Assembly: GCA_900474095.1 (NCBI GenBank)
Contig: UCOA01000017.1
Location: forward strand, 1 to 59,104
Length of the DNA stretch: 59,104 nucleotides
Reading direction: 5' to 3'
Source of the DNA: Hyphomicrobiales bacterium
GTDB taxonomy: Bacteria; Pseudomonadota; Alphaproteobacteria; Rhizobiales; Rhizobiaceae
The notes below the pieces were generated by a model that was given only the letters and a program-made list of their open reading frames with translations, was not told the DNA's origin and made no database searches. This document shows positions 29,314 through 40,041 of this stretch, in pieces. A program made the translations under genes and the position numbers. Numbering within the stretch: the stretch's first letter is position 1; each line of letters begins with the position of its first letter.

Positions 29314-31248
29314 GTGACACAACTGCCAGTCAATCCCATGCCGGCGACTCCCCTTCTCGATCAGGTGACCTATCCCGACGATCTCAAGAAGATCGACGAC
29401 AAGGATCTGCCGCAACTGGCAACCGAACTGCGCGCCGAAATGGTCGATGCGGTCTCGCGCACCGGCGGGCATCTTGGCGCAGGCCTCGGCGTGGTCGAGC
29501 TGACGATCGCCATCCACAAGGTCTTCGACACGCCGCATGACCGGCTGATCTTCGATGTCGGCCACCAGTGTTATCCGCACAAGATTCTGACCGGCCGCCG
29601 CGACCGCATACGCACGCTGCGCCAGGAAAACGGCCTTTCCGGCTTCACCCGCCGCGCCGAGAGCGAGTACGATCCCTTCGGCGCCGCCCATTCCTCGACC
29701 TCGATCTCCGCCGGTCTCGGCATGGCGGTTGCGGCCGATCTCTCCGGCGAGCCGCGCAATGTCATTGCCGTCATCGGCGATGGCGCGATGTCGGCCGGCA
29801 TGGCCTATGAGGCGCTGAACAATGCCGGCGCGCTCGATGCGCGGCTCATCGTCATACTCAACGACAACGACATGTCGATCGCCCGGCCGACCGGCGCGAT
29901 GAGCGCCTATCTGGCGCGCCTCGCCTCCGGCCGCACCTATATGGGCTTTCGCGAACTCGGCAAGAAACTGACGGCCTATCTCGGCAAGTCGGTGGACCGC
30001 GCGATCACCCGCGCCGTCGAGCATGCGCGCGGTTATGTGACCGGCGGCACGCTGTTCGAGGAGATGGGCTTCTATCACATCGGTCCGATCGACGGTCATT
30101 CCTTCGATCATCTGCTGCCGGTGCTGCGCAATGTGCGCGACAATTCCAAGGGTCCGGTGCTCATCCACGTGGTGACGCAGAAGGGCAAGGGCTATCCGCC
30201 GGCGGAGGCTGCCGCCGACAAGTATCACGGCGTCAACACCTTCGACGTCATCACCGGCGCGCAGGCCAAGGCCAAGCCGAATGCCCCGGCCTATACCTCG
30301 GTCTTTGCCGAGGCGCTGACGCAGGAAGCAGGCTACGATGACAAGATCGTTGCCGTTACCGCCGCCATGCCATCGGGCACCGGTCTCGACAAATTTGCGC
30401 TCGCCCATCCTTCTCGCTGCTTCGATGTCGGCATAGCCGAGCAGCATGCGGTGACCTTTGCGGCTGGTCTCGCCTCCGAGGGCTACAAGCCGTTTGCGGC
30501 TCTCTATTCGACCTTCCTGCAGCGCGGCTACGACCAGGTGGTGCACGACGTCGCGATCCAGGGCTTGCCGGTTCGTTTCCCGATCGATCGTGCCGGCTTC
30601 GTCGGCGCCGACGGGCCGACCCACGCGGGTTCGTTCGATACGACCTATCTCGCGACCCTGCCCGGTTTCGTCGTCATGGCTGCGGCCGACGAGGCGGAAC
30701 TGAAGCACATGGTGCGCACCGCAGCCGCCTATGACCAGGGACCGATCTCATTCCGCTATCCGCGTGGCGAAGGCATCGGTGTCGAGATGCCGGAGCGCGG
30801 CCAGATTCTCGAGATCGGCAAGGGCCGGGTGATGAAGCAGGGCTCCAAGGTGGCGCTGCTCTCCTTCGGCACGCGCCTTGCCGATTGTCTGCTGGCCGCC
30901 GAAGATCTCGATGCCGCCGGCCTTTCGACGACGGTCGTCGATGCCCGTTTTGCCAAGCCGCTCGACCACGATCTGATCCGCCAGCTGGCGCGCCATCACG
31001 AGGTGCTGATCACCATCGAGGAAGGCGCTGTCGGCGGCTTCGGCAGCCATGTGCTGCAATTCCTCGCGCATGAGGGCCTGCTCGACAATGGCCTGAAAAT
31101 CCGGCCCATGGTCCTGCCGGATATCTGGATGGAACAGGCCAAGCCCGAGGCCATGTATGCCAAGGCCGGCCTCGACCGGGCAGGCATCGTCTCGACGGTG
31201 TTCCGAACGCTCGGCCAGAAGGAAATCGGCGTCGAGGCGGCAGGATAA
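29314..31248 (+). CDS. dxs: 1-deoxy-D-xylulose-5-phosphate synthase
   Basis: A 644-residue TPP enzyme that condenses pyruvate and glyceraldehyde 3-phosphate, the first step of the MEP isoprenoid route and a source of thiamin and pyridoxal precursors. TPP-binding [20 protein letters not shown], the transketolase block [18 protein letters not shown] and the C-terminal transketolase domain are intact. I kept GTG 29314 (GAAGG 7 nt upstream); ATG 29338 is an alternative that would drop eight residues. Next come tlyA and an rRNA methylase on the same strand. Confidence 0.97.
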   Translation: MTQLPVNPMPATPLLDQVTYPDDLKKIDDKDLPQLATELRAEMVDAVSRTGGHLGAGLGVVELTIAIHKVFDTPHDRLIFDVGHQCYPHKILTGRRDRIRTLRQENGLSGFTRRAESEYDPFGAAHSSTSISAGLGMAVAADLSGEPRNVIAVIGDGAMSAGMAYEALNNAGALDARLIVILNDNDMSIARPTGAMSAYLARLASGRTYMGFRELGKKLTAYLGKSVDRAITRAVEHARGYVTGGTLFEEMGFYHIGPIDGHSFDHLLPVLRNVRDNSKGPVLIHVVTQKGKGYPPAEAAADKYHGVNTFDVITGAQAKAKPNAPAYTSVFAEALTQEAGYDDKIVAVTAAMPSGTGLDKFALAHPSRCFDVGIAEQHAVTFAAGLASEGYKPFAALYSTFLQRGYDQVVHDVAIQGLPVRFPIDRAGFVGADGPTHAGSFDTTYLATLPGFVVMAAADEAELKHMVRTAAAYDQGPISFRYPRGEGIGVEMPERGQILEIGKGRVMKQGSKVALLSFGTRLADCLLAAEDLDAAGLSTTVVDARFAKPLDHDLIRQLARHHEVLITIEEGAVGGFGSHVLQFLAHEGLLDNGLKIRPMVLPDIWMEQAKPEAMYAKAGLDRAGIVSTVFRTLGQKEIGVEAAG

Positions 31249-31358
31249 AGCCCACCCTCGGCCACCGCCCGCCCGAGGCCTGCCGGTCACGCGCCTTTAT
31301 TTGCGATTGAACCGGCCATAAGCCTTGCCATACCGGCCTCGACGCGCCATGACGGGCG

Positions 31359-32147
31359 ATGTCAAACGAACCCAAAACAACCGTCCGCCTCGACCAGCTG
31401 CTCTTGAACATGGGGCTTGTCGCCAGCCGTTCGCGCGCCCGCGATGCGATCCAGCGCGGCACCGTCACCGTCAACGGCCGCACGGTTACCAAACCAAGCT
31501 CCACCTTCCCCGAGGATGTGACGATCGCCATCGACGATCCGGTGCAACCCTATGTTTCGCGCGCGGCGCTGAAGCTGAAGGCCGGTATCGAGCATTTCAA
31601 GCTCTCGCCGGAGGGGCTGGACTGTCTCGACATCGGCGCCTCGACGGGTGGCTTTACCGAAATCCTGCTGCACAACGGCGCGGCGCATGTGATTTCGATT
31701 GACGTCGGCCATGGTCAATTCCATCCGCGCCTGGACGCCGATCCGCGCGTCACCAACATCGAGGGGCTGAATGCACGGGTGCTGGCGGAGGAACATCTCG
31801 ACGGCCATGCCATTTCCTTCGTTGTATCGGACGTGTCGTTCATTTCGCTGAAGCTTGCCCTGCCGCCGGCGCTCGATCTTGCGGAGCCGGGCGCCCACTG
31901 CATCCTGCTCGTCAAGCCGCAGTTCGAGGCTGGCCGCGAAGCCGTCAGCAAGGCGGGCCTGCTCAAGGATCCGGACAGCGCACCAGCCGTCGCTGCCGAG
32001 CTGGAGCGCTGGCTCACCGAGGACATGGGCTGGACAAGCCTGGGCCTCATCCCCTCCCCGATCTCCGGCGGCGACGGCAACGAGGAATATCTTCTGGCCG
32101 GTCGCAAGCCCATGGACGATGACGCCCCGGTGGACGACGAAGCATGA
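31359..32147 (+). CDS. tlyA: TlyA family rRNA (cytidine-2'-O)-methyltransferase
   Basis: A 262-residue protein with an N-terminal S4 RNA-binding domain (VRLDQLLLNMGLVASRSRARDAIQRG in its first half) and an FtsJ-like SAM domain (LDIGASTGGFTEILL, VSDVSFISL, LVKPQFEAGRE with the catalytic Lys). Family members methylate 16S/23S rRNA cytidines; the old label hemolysin A is misleading. It overlaps the following gene by 4 bp (ATGA). Confidence 0.92.
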   Translation: MSNEPKTTVRLDQLLLNMGLVASRSRARDAIQRGTVTVNGRTVTKPSSTFPEDVTIAIDDPVQPYVSRAALKLKAGIEHFKLSPEGLDCLDIGASTGGFTEILLHNGAAHVISIDVGHGQFHPRLDADPRVTNIEGLNARVLAEEHLDGHAISFVVSDVSFISLKLALPPALDLAEPGAHCILLVKPQFEAGREAVSKAGLLKDPDSAPAVAAELERWLTEDMGWTSLGLIPSPISGGDGNEEYLLAGRKPMDDDAPVDDEA

Positions 32148-33394
32148 GCACCGAGACGCTGACCATCGAGAAGCTCGGCATGTCCGGCGACGGCGTGACC
32201 CGCGGCCCGTTCGGGCCGGTCTACGTATCCTTTACCCTGCCGGGTGAAACGGTGGCACTGGCGATCAACAAGGACAAGGGCACGGTGATGTCGATGTCCG
32301 ATCTCTCGCCGGATCGCGTCGAACCGAAGTGCCGGCATTTCGGACCGGACGGAGAAAACGGCGCATGCGGCGGCTGCAGCCTGCAGCATGCGAGCGACAG
32401 TCTCTACCAGGGCTTCAAGCGACAGCTGGTCGTCGATGCGCTGAAATCGAAGGCGCTGCAGACCGATGTGGCGCCCTTGGTGCTTGCCTATCCCGGCGAA
32501 CGCCGGCGCACGGTGTTCACGGCACGGCGCACCGAGAAGGAACTGCTGCTCGGCTACAACCAGGCGGAAAGCCATCACATCGTTTCGATTTCCGAATGTC
32601 CCATCGCAAGCCCCGGCATCGTGTCGCGGCTTGCAATCATCCGGACGATCGCCAATTCTATGGCCGTCAATGCCGAGCCGTTCCGCATCACGGTGCTGGA
32701 AACCCTCTCCGGCCTCGACCTCGCCTTCGAGGGCATCAAGGCGATGGACGACCGGCAGCGGCGCATGGCGATCGAGACCGTCCTCGGGCAAAAGGGCGTG
32801 GCCCGGCTCAGCCTCAACGGCGAAATCTTGGTCGAGCCGGTGAAGCCCGTCATCGATTTCGGCGGCGTTTCGGTCTCGCCGCCACCCGGAAGCTTCATCC
32901 AGGCGACAAAGCCCGCCGAAGAGGCGATGGCGGAGCTGGTCATGGCGCATCTCGGCAAGGCCAAGCGCGTCGCCGACCTCTTTGCCGGTTCCGGAACTTT
33001 CTCGCTGCGCATGGCCAGAAAAGCCCGCGTTCATGCGGTCGAAGGCGAAGACAAGGCATTGAAAGCGCTTGATTTGGCTGCCCGCAACACGCAGGGCCTG
33101 AAGCCGGTGACGATCGAGAAACGCGATCTCTTCCGTCGGCCGATGATGGCCTCGGAGCTGAAGGTGTACGACGCCATCATCTTCGACCCGCCACGCGCCG
33201 GCGCCGAAGTCCAAACGAAGGAAATCGCCCGCTCCGGCGCGAAGAAGATCGTCGCCATCTCCTGCAATCCGGTGACATTGGTGCGCGACCTGCGCATCCT
33301 CGTCGATGCCGGCTACCGGATCACGTCGGTCACGCCGATCGACCAGTTTCTGTGGTCATCACATGTCGAGGTGGTGGCGACGCTGGAGAAGTGA
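32144..33394 (+). CDS. TrmA/RlmD-family RNA (uracil-5-)-methyltransferase
   Basis: A 416-residue enzyme with an N-terminal TRAM-like segment, a 4Fe-4S cysteine set (C63, C75, C78 and C152) and a Rossmann SAM domain (DLFAGSGTFSLRMA). The catalytic cysteine is C374 in ISCNPVTLVRDL; FDPPRAGAE is the motif before it. This combination is typical of RlmC/RlmD-like 23S rRNA m5U methylases. The exact target position is not inferable. Translationally coupled to tlyA. Confidence 0.92.
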   Translation: MSTETLTIEKLGMSGDGVTRGPFGPVYVSFTLPGETVALAINKDKGTVMSMSDLSPDRVEPKCRHFGPDGENGACGGCSLQHASDSLYQGFKRQLVVDALKSKALQTDVAPLVLAYPGERRRTVFTARRTEKELLLGYNQAESHHIVSISECPIASPGIVSRLAIIRTIANSMAVNAEPFRITVLETLSGLDLAFEGIKAMDDRQRRMAIETVLGQKGVARLSLNGEILVEPVKPVIDFGGVSVSPPPGSFIQATKPAEEAMAELVMAHLGKAKRVADLFAGSGTFSLRMARKARVHAVEGEDKALKALDLAARNTQGLKPVTIEKRDLFRRPMMASELKVYDAIIFDPPRAGAEVQTKEIARSGAKKIVAISCNPVTLVRDLRILVDAGYRITSVTPIDQFLWSSHVEVVATLEK

Positions 33395-33422
33395 GCCAGA
33401 ACGGATCGAAGTTGAAGGGACC

Positions 33423-33584
33423 GATGTCCATCGATCGCCGATATTCACCCAGCTTGAGGACAATGGCCGTTCCGCCACCGAACCAACATTTGTTGTCGAG
33501 AAAAAGAGCTCGATTCATCGCTCCGAGCACTTCAGAAATGATCTTAGGCTCCGCTCGGGCAACGTCGGGCGAAATAGGGTGACG
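33423..33584 (-). pseudogene. Remnant of AbiEii/AbiGii-like nucleotidyltransferase gene
   Basis: The minus-strand frame reads PISPDVARAEPKIISEVLGA followed by the phrase NKCWFGGGTAIVLKLGEYRR and SMDI. This strongly resembles the start of nucleotidyltransferase toxins of the AbiEii group, whose active site follows as GG..RxSxDIDF. Here the frame loses similarity right after SMDI, where it meets the 3' end of the rRNA methylase, and there is a TGA shortly upstream. About 50 residues remain of a protein usually near 280. The rest of 33395-33808 shows no other gene. Confidence 0.55.
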
Positions 33585-33760
33585 TCACAGTTCCACGCAA
33601 GCAGGCGAAGCTCGGGGAAATCCCTGGGACAATTCCGTTTTCGAACTCGGTCGTCGTCACGCCGACAATATGCGATCGCGGGCGCGGCGGATCAACGGTG
33701 GACGCTGTGGTGTTTGCGGACCACGGCTATCACCGGTGCGTTGCTGGCCGTGAAAACACA

Positions 33761-33791
33761 TTCCCCTCGAGAGCAGTCGCTTCGAGGGGAA
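33761..33791 (-). terminator. Hairpin after the chemoreceptor gene
   Basis: Arms TTCCCCTCGA (33761-33770) and TCGAGGGGAA (33782-33791) pair perfectly over 10 bp around an 11-base loop, 18 bp beyond the chemoreceptor stop. The T run on the minus strand is short (ATGTGTTTTC), so it is a moderate terminator. Confidence 0.6.
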
Positions 33792-33808
33792 GTCCGTGGC
33801 AACCGTGA

Positions 33809-35914
33809 TCAGGCCGCCCGACGCCCATAACCCTGCTGTCTCGCAACAGGAGCCACATGGCCATCCCCAAGCTTGAACTGGGCAAGCAACTCGTTCAGCG
33901 CAGCGGCTTCCGAAGCGAGGCCGTGGCTGGCGGCCGTCTGTTCTTCCACCATGGCAGCATTCTGCTGGGTGCCCTGATCCATGGTGTTGACGGCCGTGTT
34001 GATTTCCTGAAGACCGGTCGACTGTTCGCGGGTGGCGGTCACGATGGCGCTGATATGGATGTTGATCTCCTGGACTTCCGCGACGATCGCCTGCAGCGAC
34101 TGGCCGGTTTCGCCGACAAGCGTCACACCCGCGCGAACCTGCTGGCCGGACGTCGTGATCAGCGCCTTGATTTCCTTGGCCGCATTGGCCGAGCGCTGGG
34201 CGAGTTCACGCACTTCCTGTGCGACGACGGCAAAGCCCTTGCCGGCATCGCCGGCGCGAGCGGCCTCGACACCGGCGTTCAGTGCCAAGAGGTTGGTCTG
34301 GAAAGCGATGTCGTCGATGACGCCGATGATGTTGCTGATCTCGCCGGACGACTTCTCGATGCCCTGCATGGCGTTGACGGCATTGCGGACGACTTCGCCG
34401 GATTTTTCGGCACCGGCGCGGGTGCGGGCAACCAGCTGGCCAACTTCCTCGGCGCGGCGGGCCGAGTCCTTGACCGTCGTGGTGATCTCTTCAAGCGCTG
34501 CGGCCGTTTCCTCGACGGAGGCGGCCTGCTGTTCGGTGCGGCGGGCAAGGTCGTCGGCGGCATGGCGGATTTCGCTGGCGCCGGCGTCGATCGCGCGAGC
34601 GTTTGTTCCGACGGCCTCAAGCGCGTGATGCAATTTGGCGACGGAGTTGTTGAAGTCGGCGCGCAGGCGGTCGAGATGCGAGACGAAGGGGATAGAGATG
34701 CGGTAGCCGAGGTCGCCATCGGCCAGGCGGCCGAGACCGGTCGCCAGCGCTTCGACGGCCTGCTGGATATCGGCCGTTTCCTTCGCCTTCATGGCTTCGC
34801 GCTCGCGGCGCTCCTGTTCCGACAGCGAGCGGCCGGACTCGGCTTCACCTTCGAGGCGCACACGCTCGATGGCATTGGTGCGGAAGACGGCGACGGCAGC
34901 GGCCATGGAGCCGATCTGGTCGCGGCGTTCCTGACCGGGGATTTCCGCCTTCAGGTCGCCGCTAGCAAGCCGTTCCATCGCGCCGGTCATAGCGGTGACC
35001 GGGCGGATGACGAGGCGGCCGAGCAGCGTGGCAAGGAAGCCGATCATCACGCCGACGGCAAGCAGCGTGGCAATCGTTGCCGCAATCCGGAACTGGCCGA
35101 TGGCGGAATAGGCGACATCGGCATCGACGGCAAAACCGACATACCACTCGACCGAGGGCAGGCCCGCGACCGGCACAAAGCTGACGAGCATCGGCTTGCC
35201 GTCAAGCTCGGTCTGCGTGATCGAGGAGCCGATCGACGGTGTGGCCGCCGGGAAGACGTCGGAAAGCGTCTTGGTGACGAGCTTCGCATCCGGGTGAACG
35301 AGGATCTGGCCGGACTTGTTGACAAGGAAGGCAAAACCTGCGCCGCCGCCGACCTCGACGGACTTGATCATGTCGACGAGGGTCTTGAGCGAAAAATCGC
35401 TCCCGGCGACGCCGAACAGCTTGCCATCGCGCTTGACCGGAACGGCTGCGCTGATGATGAGGTCGCCGCTCGATGCGTCGATATAGGGATCGGTGAGAAC
35501 GCTGCTGTCGGCCTTGGCGGCCTGCTGATACCACGGGCGCTTGCGCGGGTCATAATCCGCCGGCAGCGGCAGATTCGGCCAGCTGGTGAATTTGCCGCTC
35601 TCGTCGCCCACATAGGTGCTAAGGAATTCTTTCTCCAGAACACCGTTCTTGAGCGCGCCTTCGAGGCCTGCCTGATCGGCGGCGCTGCCGGCAGCGTTGG
35701 CTGCCATGGCCGTCAACGTGACGCGGCCGTTCAGCCAGTTGGCAACGCTTTGGGCCGCCTGCTTGCCGGAGGATGAGATGTTTTCCTCGACCGCGCGTGT
35801 CGTTACGGCATGCTGGAGACTGTCGATATAAACGGAAAAGCCGGCAAACGCGGCAACGACGACGAAGGACGCGGCGACGAGAATGCGCGTCATCAGGTTC
35901 GATCTTTTGGACAA
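33809..35914 (-). CDS. Methyl-accepting chemotaxis protein with amino-acid-type dCache domain
   Basis: A 701-residue receptor. Helix 1 ([20 protein letters not shown]) and helix 2 ([19 protein letters not shown]) flank a periplasmic dCache_1 domain; HAMP follows, then the signalling domain with hairpin tip [20 protein letters not shown]. The ligand pocket shows the amino-acid motif: Y in [11 protein letters not shown] and WY in RPWY, Y in DPYID and D in GVAGSDFS. Its position beside tlyA-rRNA methylase and the fatty-acid genes matches S. meliloti McpU, a proline receptor (recalled). Start chosen at TTG 35914, with GGGAAG 6 nt upstream. No CheR-docking pentapeptide at the C-terminus. Confidence 0.92.
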   Translation of the reverse strand: MSKRSNLMTRILVAASFVVVAAFAGFSVYIDSLQHAVTTRAVEENISSSGKQAAQSVANWLNGRVTLTAMAANAAGSAADQAGLEGALKNGVLEKEFLSTYVGDESGKFTSWPNLPLPADYDPRKRPWYQQAAKADSSVLTDPYIDASSGDLIISAAVPVKRDGKLFGVAGSDFSLKTLVDMIKSVEVGGGAGFAFLVNKSGQILVHPDAKLVTKTLSDVFPAATPSIGSSITQTELDGKPMLVSFVPVAGLPSVEWYVGFAVDADVAYSAIGQFRIAATIATLLAVGVMIGFLATLLGRLVIRPVTAMTGAMERLASGDLKAEIPGQERRDQIGSMAAAVAVFRTNAIERVRLEGEAESGRSLSEQERREREAMKAKETADIQQAVEALATGLGRLADGDLGYRISIPFVSHLDRLRADFNNSVAKLHHALEAVGTNARAIDAGASEIRHAADDLARRTEQQAASVEETAAALEEITTTVKDSARRAEEVGQLVARTRAGAEKSGEVVRNAVNAMQGIEKSSGEISNIIGVIDDIAFQTNLLALNAGVEAARAGDAGKGFAVVAQEVRELAQRSANAAKEIKALITTSGQQVRAGVTLVGETGQSLQAIVAEVQEINIHISAIVTATREQSTGLQEINTAVNTMDQGTQQNAAMVEEQTAASHGLASEAAALNELLAQFKLGDGHVAPVARQQGYGRRAA

Positions 35915-36156
35915 GGCAAGCTTCCCTATTGCGATGCAGCGTTTGCGCAAACGGGATCGCCCGCCGGCGCGATAGCGCACCGGGCGCCCCTGGTTCGCGA
36001 GAATGAAGACATGCCCCGGAAGGGCGCAGAGACGGCGCGCGTCATGCGGCCTGATGGGACTGAAAAGGTCCCTGATTGCCGGACCATAGCCGGGCCTACT
36101 TAAGGCAGCGTTAAAATTTTCTGGTTTGAAACGCCAGCATTTTAAGGGCTTTCCAC

Positions 36157-37245
36157 CTATTCGGCCGCCTGTCGCAAGGCTGAAAGCAGGACCGGTTTTT
36201 TCAGGCCCCAGGCGGTCGCCAGATGCATCGACGATGAAATTCCGGCATCGAGCATGAAGGCACCCGGCGTATCCGCCCGCGGCCTCGAGGTGGGTCTCGG
36301 CTTCAACGGCGTTCCGTGCCCCATGCCTTCGATCAGGTAGAACTCGACCGCGATCTTCCCGGATGCAGTCTTCCAGACGCGGCGGATGTGACCGTCGACT
36401 TGGCTTTGCGTGTAGGCATGGCGTTCGAGCCCGTGCACATCGAGCCACTGCTCAAGCAACGCCTCGGCATTCGACAGCGAGACAGTGTGGTCCCGCGTCC
36501 CGTGCCAGATGGAGACTGCGGGAAAATCACGATTCACGGGCGATGCGGCACGCACGAGATTGCCCCATTCCTGCGCTGTCCGCTCCGGCGCTTTCTTCAT
36601 GGCGGCGAGCGCCCGGTGCACGTCGCGGGCCGCGCCATAGGGCAAGCCGGCGATGATGCCGCCGGCACGAAACACGTCGGGATAGGTGGCCAGCATCGCC
36701 GCAGTCATGGCGCCGCCCGCCGAAAGGCCGGTGACGAACACTTGCTTGCGGTCGATGCCGTGTGCCGTCGCCATCTTGGCGACCATCTGGCGGATCGACA
36801 TCACCTCGCCGCGATCGCGCGCGACGTTGCTTGGGCGAAACCAGTTGAAACAGAGGTTGTGATTGTTTGAGTGGGTCTGCTCGGCATAGGCGACGGCAAA
36901 ACCGCGCTCGCGCGCCAGGACCGACCAGCCGCTGCCCCGGTCATAGGCTTCGGCCGTCTGGTGGCAGCCATGCAGCACGACGACGAGCGGTGCCTTTTTC
37001 GGCAGGTTCGCGGGAACATATTTCAGCATGCGCAGGCGGCCCGGATTGCTGCCGAAGGCCTTTACTTCCTCAAGTTTTCCAACCGACCGCGGTTTTACCG
37101 CTGGCGGGCCTGGCACCGATGCCGGTGCCGAAGTAGCGGAAACAAGAGCCTTGCGCGTGACCTTGACGGCCTTGGCGAGGGTCCTTTCCCATCGCCGGTG
37201 CTGCCTGAGCATATCGGAGAGGGAAAGCTTGAATCGAGACCGCAT
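36157..37245 (-). CDS. PHB depolymerase / feruloyl esterase-family alpha/beta hydrolase
   Basis: A 362-residue esterase of the LpqC/PHB-depolymerase group. Oxyanion region [15 protein letters not shown], nucleophile elbow [13 protein letters not shown], and the histidine near the C-terminus ([10 protein letters not shown]). The opening basic stretch ([20 protein letters not shown]) is not a clear secretion signal, so it could act on intracellular PHB oligomers or on phenolic esters. ATG 37245 has AAGGA 7 nt upstream. Confidence 0.85.
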   Translation of the reverse strand: MRSRFKLSLSDMLRQHRRWERTLAKAVKVTRKALVSATSAPASVPGPPAVKPRSVGKLEEVKAFGSNPGRLRMLKYVPANLPKKAPLVVVLHGCHQTAEAYDRGSGWSVLARERGFAVAYAEQTHSNNHNLCFNWFRPSNVARDRGEVMSIRQMVAKMATAHGIDRKQVFVTGLSAGGAMTAAMLATYPDVFRAGGIIAGLPYGAARDVHRALAAMKKAPERTAQEWGNLVRAASPVNRDFPAVSIWHGTRDHTVSLSNAEALLEQWLDVHGLERHAYTQSQVDGHIRRVWKTASGKIAVEFYLIEGMGHGTPLKPRPTSRPRADTPGAFMLDAGISSSMHLATAWGLKKPVLLSALRQAAE

Positions 37246-37378
37246 GGACGAATCCTTGGTTTTCCGGCATCTCCCAATGCCTATCATTCCTCCACGCAAC
37301 ACGCAGAAATATGGGTCGCGTCCGGCCGTCCGGCAAGGCACGATCAGCACAAAGTCGTGAGCAATCGTCGCCCGCCGT

Positions 37379-38131
37379 TCAACGGCGCATGAAAGCCTCG
37401 AAGGCGGCGCGGGCTTCGGCGCTCTTCAGTTGCGCGGAAAAGTGTTGCGCCTCTTCTTCAATGCGGGCGAGCACATCGGAACGGTCGCCACGGATCAGCC
37501 GGCGGGCGATGCGCAGGGCTTCCGGCGGTTTCTTGGCAAGGTTCGCGGCAAGTGCCAGCACCTCGTCCTCGATCGCCGCAGCACCGCCGATCTTCCAGAT
37601 CAGGCCGGCTTCCTGCGCTTCCTCAGCCGTGAAGGGCTCGCCCGCAGCCAGAAGCGCGAAGGCGCGCTGGTGGCCGGCGATGCGCGGCACGATCAGGCTG
37701 GAGGCTGCCTCGGGCACCAGCGCCAGATCGACGAATGGCGTCTTGAAGACCGAACGCTCGGAAGCAATGGTCAGATCACAATGAAGATGGATGGTCGCAC
37801 CGATGCCGATCGCCAGGCCATCGACACCGGAAACGATGGGCTTGGCAGCACCGGCCAGCGCGCGCAGGAAGTCGAGCACCTCCTGTCCCATCGTTCCGCC
37901 CATGGCAAAGGCCATGAAATCGGCCATGTCGTTGCCGGCAGAAAAGCAGCCTTCCGTTCCGAGAAAGGCGGTGACGCGGACGGCGTCGTCGGTGGCCGCG
38001 ACGGTCAGCGCATTGGCCATCTTGGCGTACATCGCCCTGGTGATGGCATTCTTCTTGGCCGGTCGGTTGAACCGAATGACCTGAACGCCGGGATACTCTT
38101 CGGGCCGCTCGATCAGAACGTCGTCGGTCAT
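37379..38131 (-). CDS. Enoyl-CoA hydratase/isomerase family protein
   Basis: A 250-residue crotonase. Oxyanion-hole blocks: GTEGCFSAGNDMADF and GLAIGIGATIHLHCD; the aspartate/glutamate positions typical of hydratases (VDLALVPEAASS) are partly changed, so it may be an isomerase. AAGGAG lies 7 nt before ATG 38131. It follows the acyl-CoA dehydrogenase by 50 bp on the same strand and is likely cotranscribed for beta-oxidation. Confidence 0.9.
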   Translation of the reverse strand: MTDDVLIERPEEYPGVQVIRFNRPAKKNAITRAMYAKMANALTVAATDDAVRVTAFLGTEGCFSAGNDMADFMAFAMGGTMGQEVLDFLRALAGAAKPIVSGVDGLAIGIGATIHLHCDLTIASERSVFKTPFVDLALVPEAASSLIVPRIAGHQRAFALLAAGEPFTAEEAQEAGLIWKIGGAAAIEDEVLALAANLAKKPPEALRIARRLIRGDRSDVLARIEEEAQHFSAQLKSAEARAAFEAFMRR

Positions 38132-38144
38132 GGCAGTCTCCTTT

Positions 38145-38183
38145 GGGCCAGTTGTTCGGGCCAGCTGTTCGGGCCAGTATTTC
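38145..38183. repeat. Three tandem 13-bp repeats across a stop codon
   Basis: GGGCCAGTTGTTC, GGGCCAGCTGTTC and GGGCCAGTATTTC lie head to tail, one or two bases apart in sequence. The last copy runs into the TGA stop (38182-38184) of the acyl-CoA dehydrogenase gene, so the array is in its 3' tail and just upstream of the hydratase RBS. Confidence 0.7.
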
Positions 38184-39963
38184 AGGCTAGGGCGATGCGG
38201 GCGGCGGCAAGGCTTGCCGCGCCGCTGATGATGCTGTTCTTGAGCGCCGCCGTTTCGGACAACAGGTTCTCCGCGGCAAAGCGGCACAGCGCGATGCGGG
38301 CATCGTGGCCGCCGTCGCCGTCCTCCGCCAACCCACCCTTGGCGAGGTAGACGCCGGTCAACGTCAAGCCGAACAGCCGCTGGTAGGCCGTGGCGCCGGC
38401 AAGCGCCTCGGCGGATTTGCCTTCGGCCAGACGCGCGAGCAGCCACTCGGTCGTGGCTTCAAGATCGGCGATCGCATCCTCGAGGCGGCTACCGGTTTCG
38501 CCGAAATCGGCGAGGTTGGATACCCGCACGTCTTCGGCAATGGCTTTCAATTCGACGATGAAGCCGCGCACATGGCCACCGTCGGACAAAGGCAGCTTGC
38601 GGGTGACAAGGTCGATGGCCTGAATGCCGTTGGTGCCTTCGTAGATCGGCGCGATGCGGGCGTCGCGGAGATAGCGTGCTGCACCGGTTTCCTCGATGAA
38701 GCCCATGCCGCCATGGATCTGGATGCCCATGGAGGCGACATCGACGCCGACATCGGTGCCGAAAGACTTGGCGATCGGGGTCAGGAGGCTGGAGCGCTCC
38801 TGCCAATGGCGCGCCGTCTCTCCTTCCGACGCATGCGCACGGTCGACGGCACGGGCGCAGCTAAACGCAATGGCGCGGGCACCCTGGGTCAATGCCTTCA
38901 TCGTCAGCAGCGTGCGGGCGATATCGGGATGCTCGATGATCGGGCTCATGCCGGTTCCCTGCCAACCCGGCGCCTTGCCCTGCGTACGTTCGCGTGCATA
39001 ATTCAGCGCGTGCTGGGTCGCTGCGTCCGCCATCGCCACCCCTTGTATGCCGACGGCGAGGCGGGCGTTGTTCATCATCGTGAACATGCAGTTGAGGCCC
39101 TTGTTCTCTTCGCCGACGAGATAGCCGATGGCGCCCTTCTCGTCACCGAACTTGCCGTCGCCATAGACCATGGTGCAAGTCGGCGACGCATGGATGCCGA
39201 GCTTGTGTTCGAGCGAATGGCAGAACAGGTCGTTGCGGGCGCCGAGCGAGCCATCCTCATTGACGAGGAACTTCGGCACGAGGAACAGCGAGATGCCGCG
39301 CGTTCCTTCCGGTGCGCCGGCGATCCGCGCCAGCACCAGATGGACGATGTTGTCGGTCATCTCGTGTTCGCCCCAGGTGATGAAAATCTTCTGGCCGAAA
39401 ATGCGGTAGGTACCATCGTCGCGGCGCTCGGCGCGGGTCTTCAAAACGCCGAGGTCGGAGCCGGCATGGGGCTCCGTCAGGTTCATCGTGCCGGTCCATT
39501 CGCCGGAAATCATCCGGGCGAGGAACACGGATTTCAGCGCATCGGAGCCGTGCTTCTCCAGCGCATCGACTGCGCCCATGGTCAGCATCGGCGCCAGCGC
39601 GAAAGCCATCGAGCCGGCGTTCCAGAACTCCATCGCGGCCACATGCAGCATATGCGGCAGGCCTTGGCCGCCAAACTCCTCCGGTGCCGTCAGGCTGTTC
39701 CAGCCGCCCGCGGCCCAGTTGCGGTAGAGGTCACGCCAACCATCCGGCGCCCTGACCTTGCCGTCGATCAGCTTCGAGCCCTGCTTGTCGCCGATATCGG
39801 CAAGCGGCGCGACCTCTTCATTGGCAAAACGGCCGGCTTCACCGAGAATGGCATCGACGAGGGCCTCGTCCAGATCGCCGAAAACGCCTTCGGCCAGGTC
39901 GTAGCCGAGGCCAGCCACGTGCTTGAGCGTGAACAGAACGTCCTCTACCGGTGCCTTGTACAT
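38182..39963 (-). CDS. Acyl-CoA dehydrogenase (large, FadE/AidB-like type)
   Basis: A 593-residue flavoprotein that introduces the alpha-beta double bond into acyl-CoA. Blocks: FALAPMLTMGAVDAL, EWTGTMNLTEPHAGSDLG (FAD region), GQKIFITWGEHEMTDN, and the C-terminal IQIHGGMGFIEETGAARYLRDARI with the base/flavin contacts; a further C-terminal domain of about 120 residues marks the large subfamily. ATG 39963 has GGAGGAGA upstream. The preceding region carries a LiuR-like palindrome. Confidence 0.92.
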   Translation of the reverse strand: MYKAPVEDVLFTLKHVAGLGYDLAEGVFGDLDEALVDAILGEAGRFANEEVAPLADIGDKQGSKLIDGKVRAPDGWRDLYRNWAAGGWNSLTAPEEFGGQGLPHMLHVAAMEFWNAGSMAFALAPMLTMGAVDALEKHGSDALKSVFLARMISGEWTGTMNLTEPHAGSDLGVLKTRAERRDDGTYRIFGQKIFITWGEHEMTDNIVHLVLARIAGAPEGTRGISLFLVPKFLVNEDGSLGARNDLFCHSLEHKLGIHASPTCTMVYGDGKFGDEKGAIGYLVGEENKGLNCMFTMMNNARLAVGIQGVAMADAATQHALNYARERTQGKAPGWQGTGMSPIIEHPDIARTLLTMKALTQGARAIAFSCARAVDRAHASEGETARHWQERSSLLTPIAKSFGTDVGVDVASMGIQIHGGMGFIEETGAARYLRDARIAPIYEGTNGIQAIDLVTRKLPLSDGGHVRGFIVELKAIAEDVRVSNLADFGETGSRLEDAIADLEATTEWLLARLAEGKSAEALAGATAYQRLFGLTLTGVYLAKGGLAEDGDGGHDARIALCRFAAENLLSETAALKNSIISGAASLAAARIALA

Positions 39964-40041
39964 ATCGTCTCCTCCCACGGTCACATGACAACATTGCCGC
40001 ACCGCAGTCCACCAATGGCGTCTTTGTCGCGGACGAAATTA

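Noticed and set aside
29149..30708. 519-codon open frame antisense to dxs
   Set aside because: dxs is complete and conserved; the antisense product has no recognisable motifs.
33857..35776. 639-codon open frame antisense to the chemoreceptor
   Set aside because: Shadow of the repeated helical heptads of the receptor, rich in Gly/Arg/Asp; no start signal.
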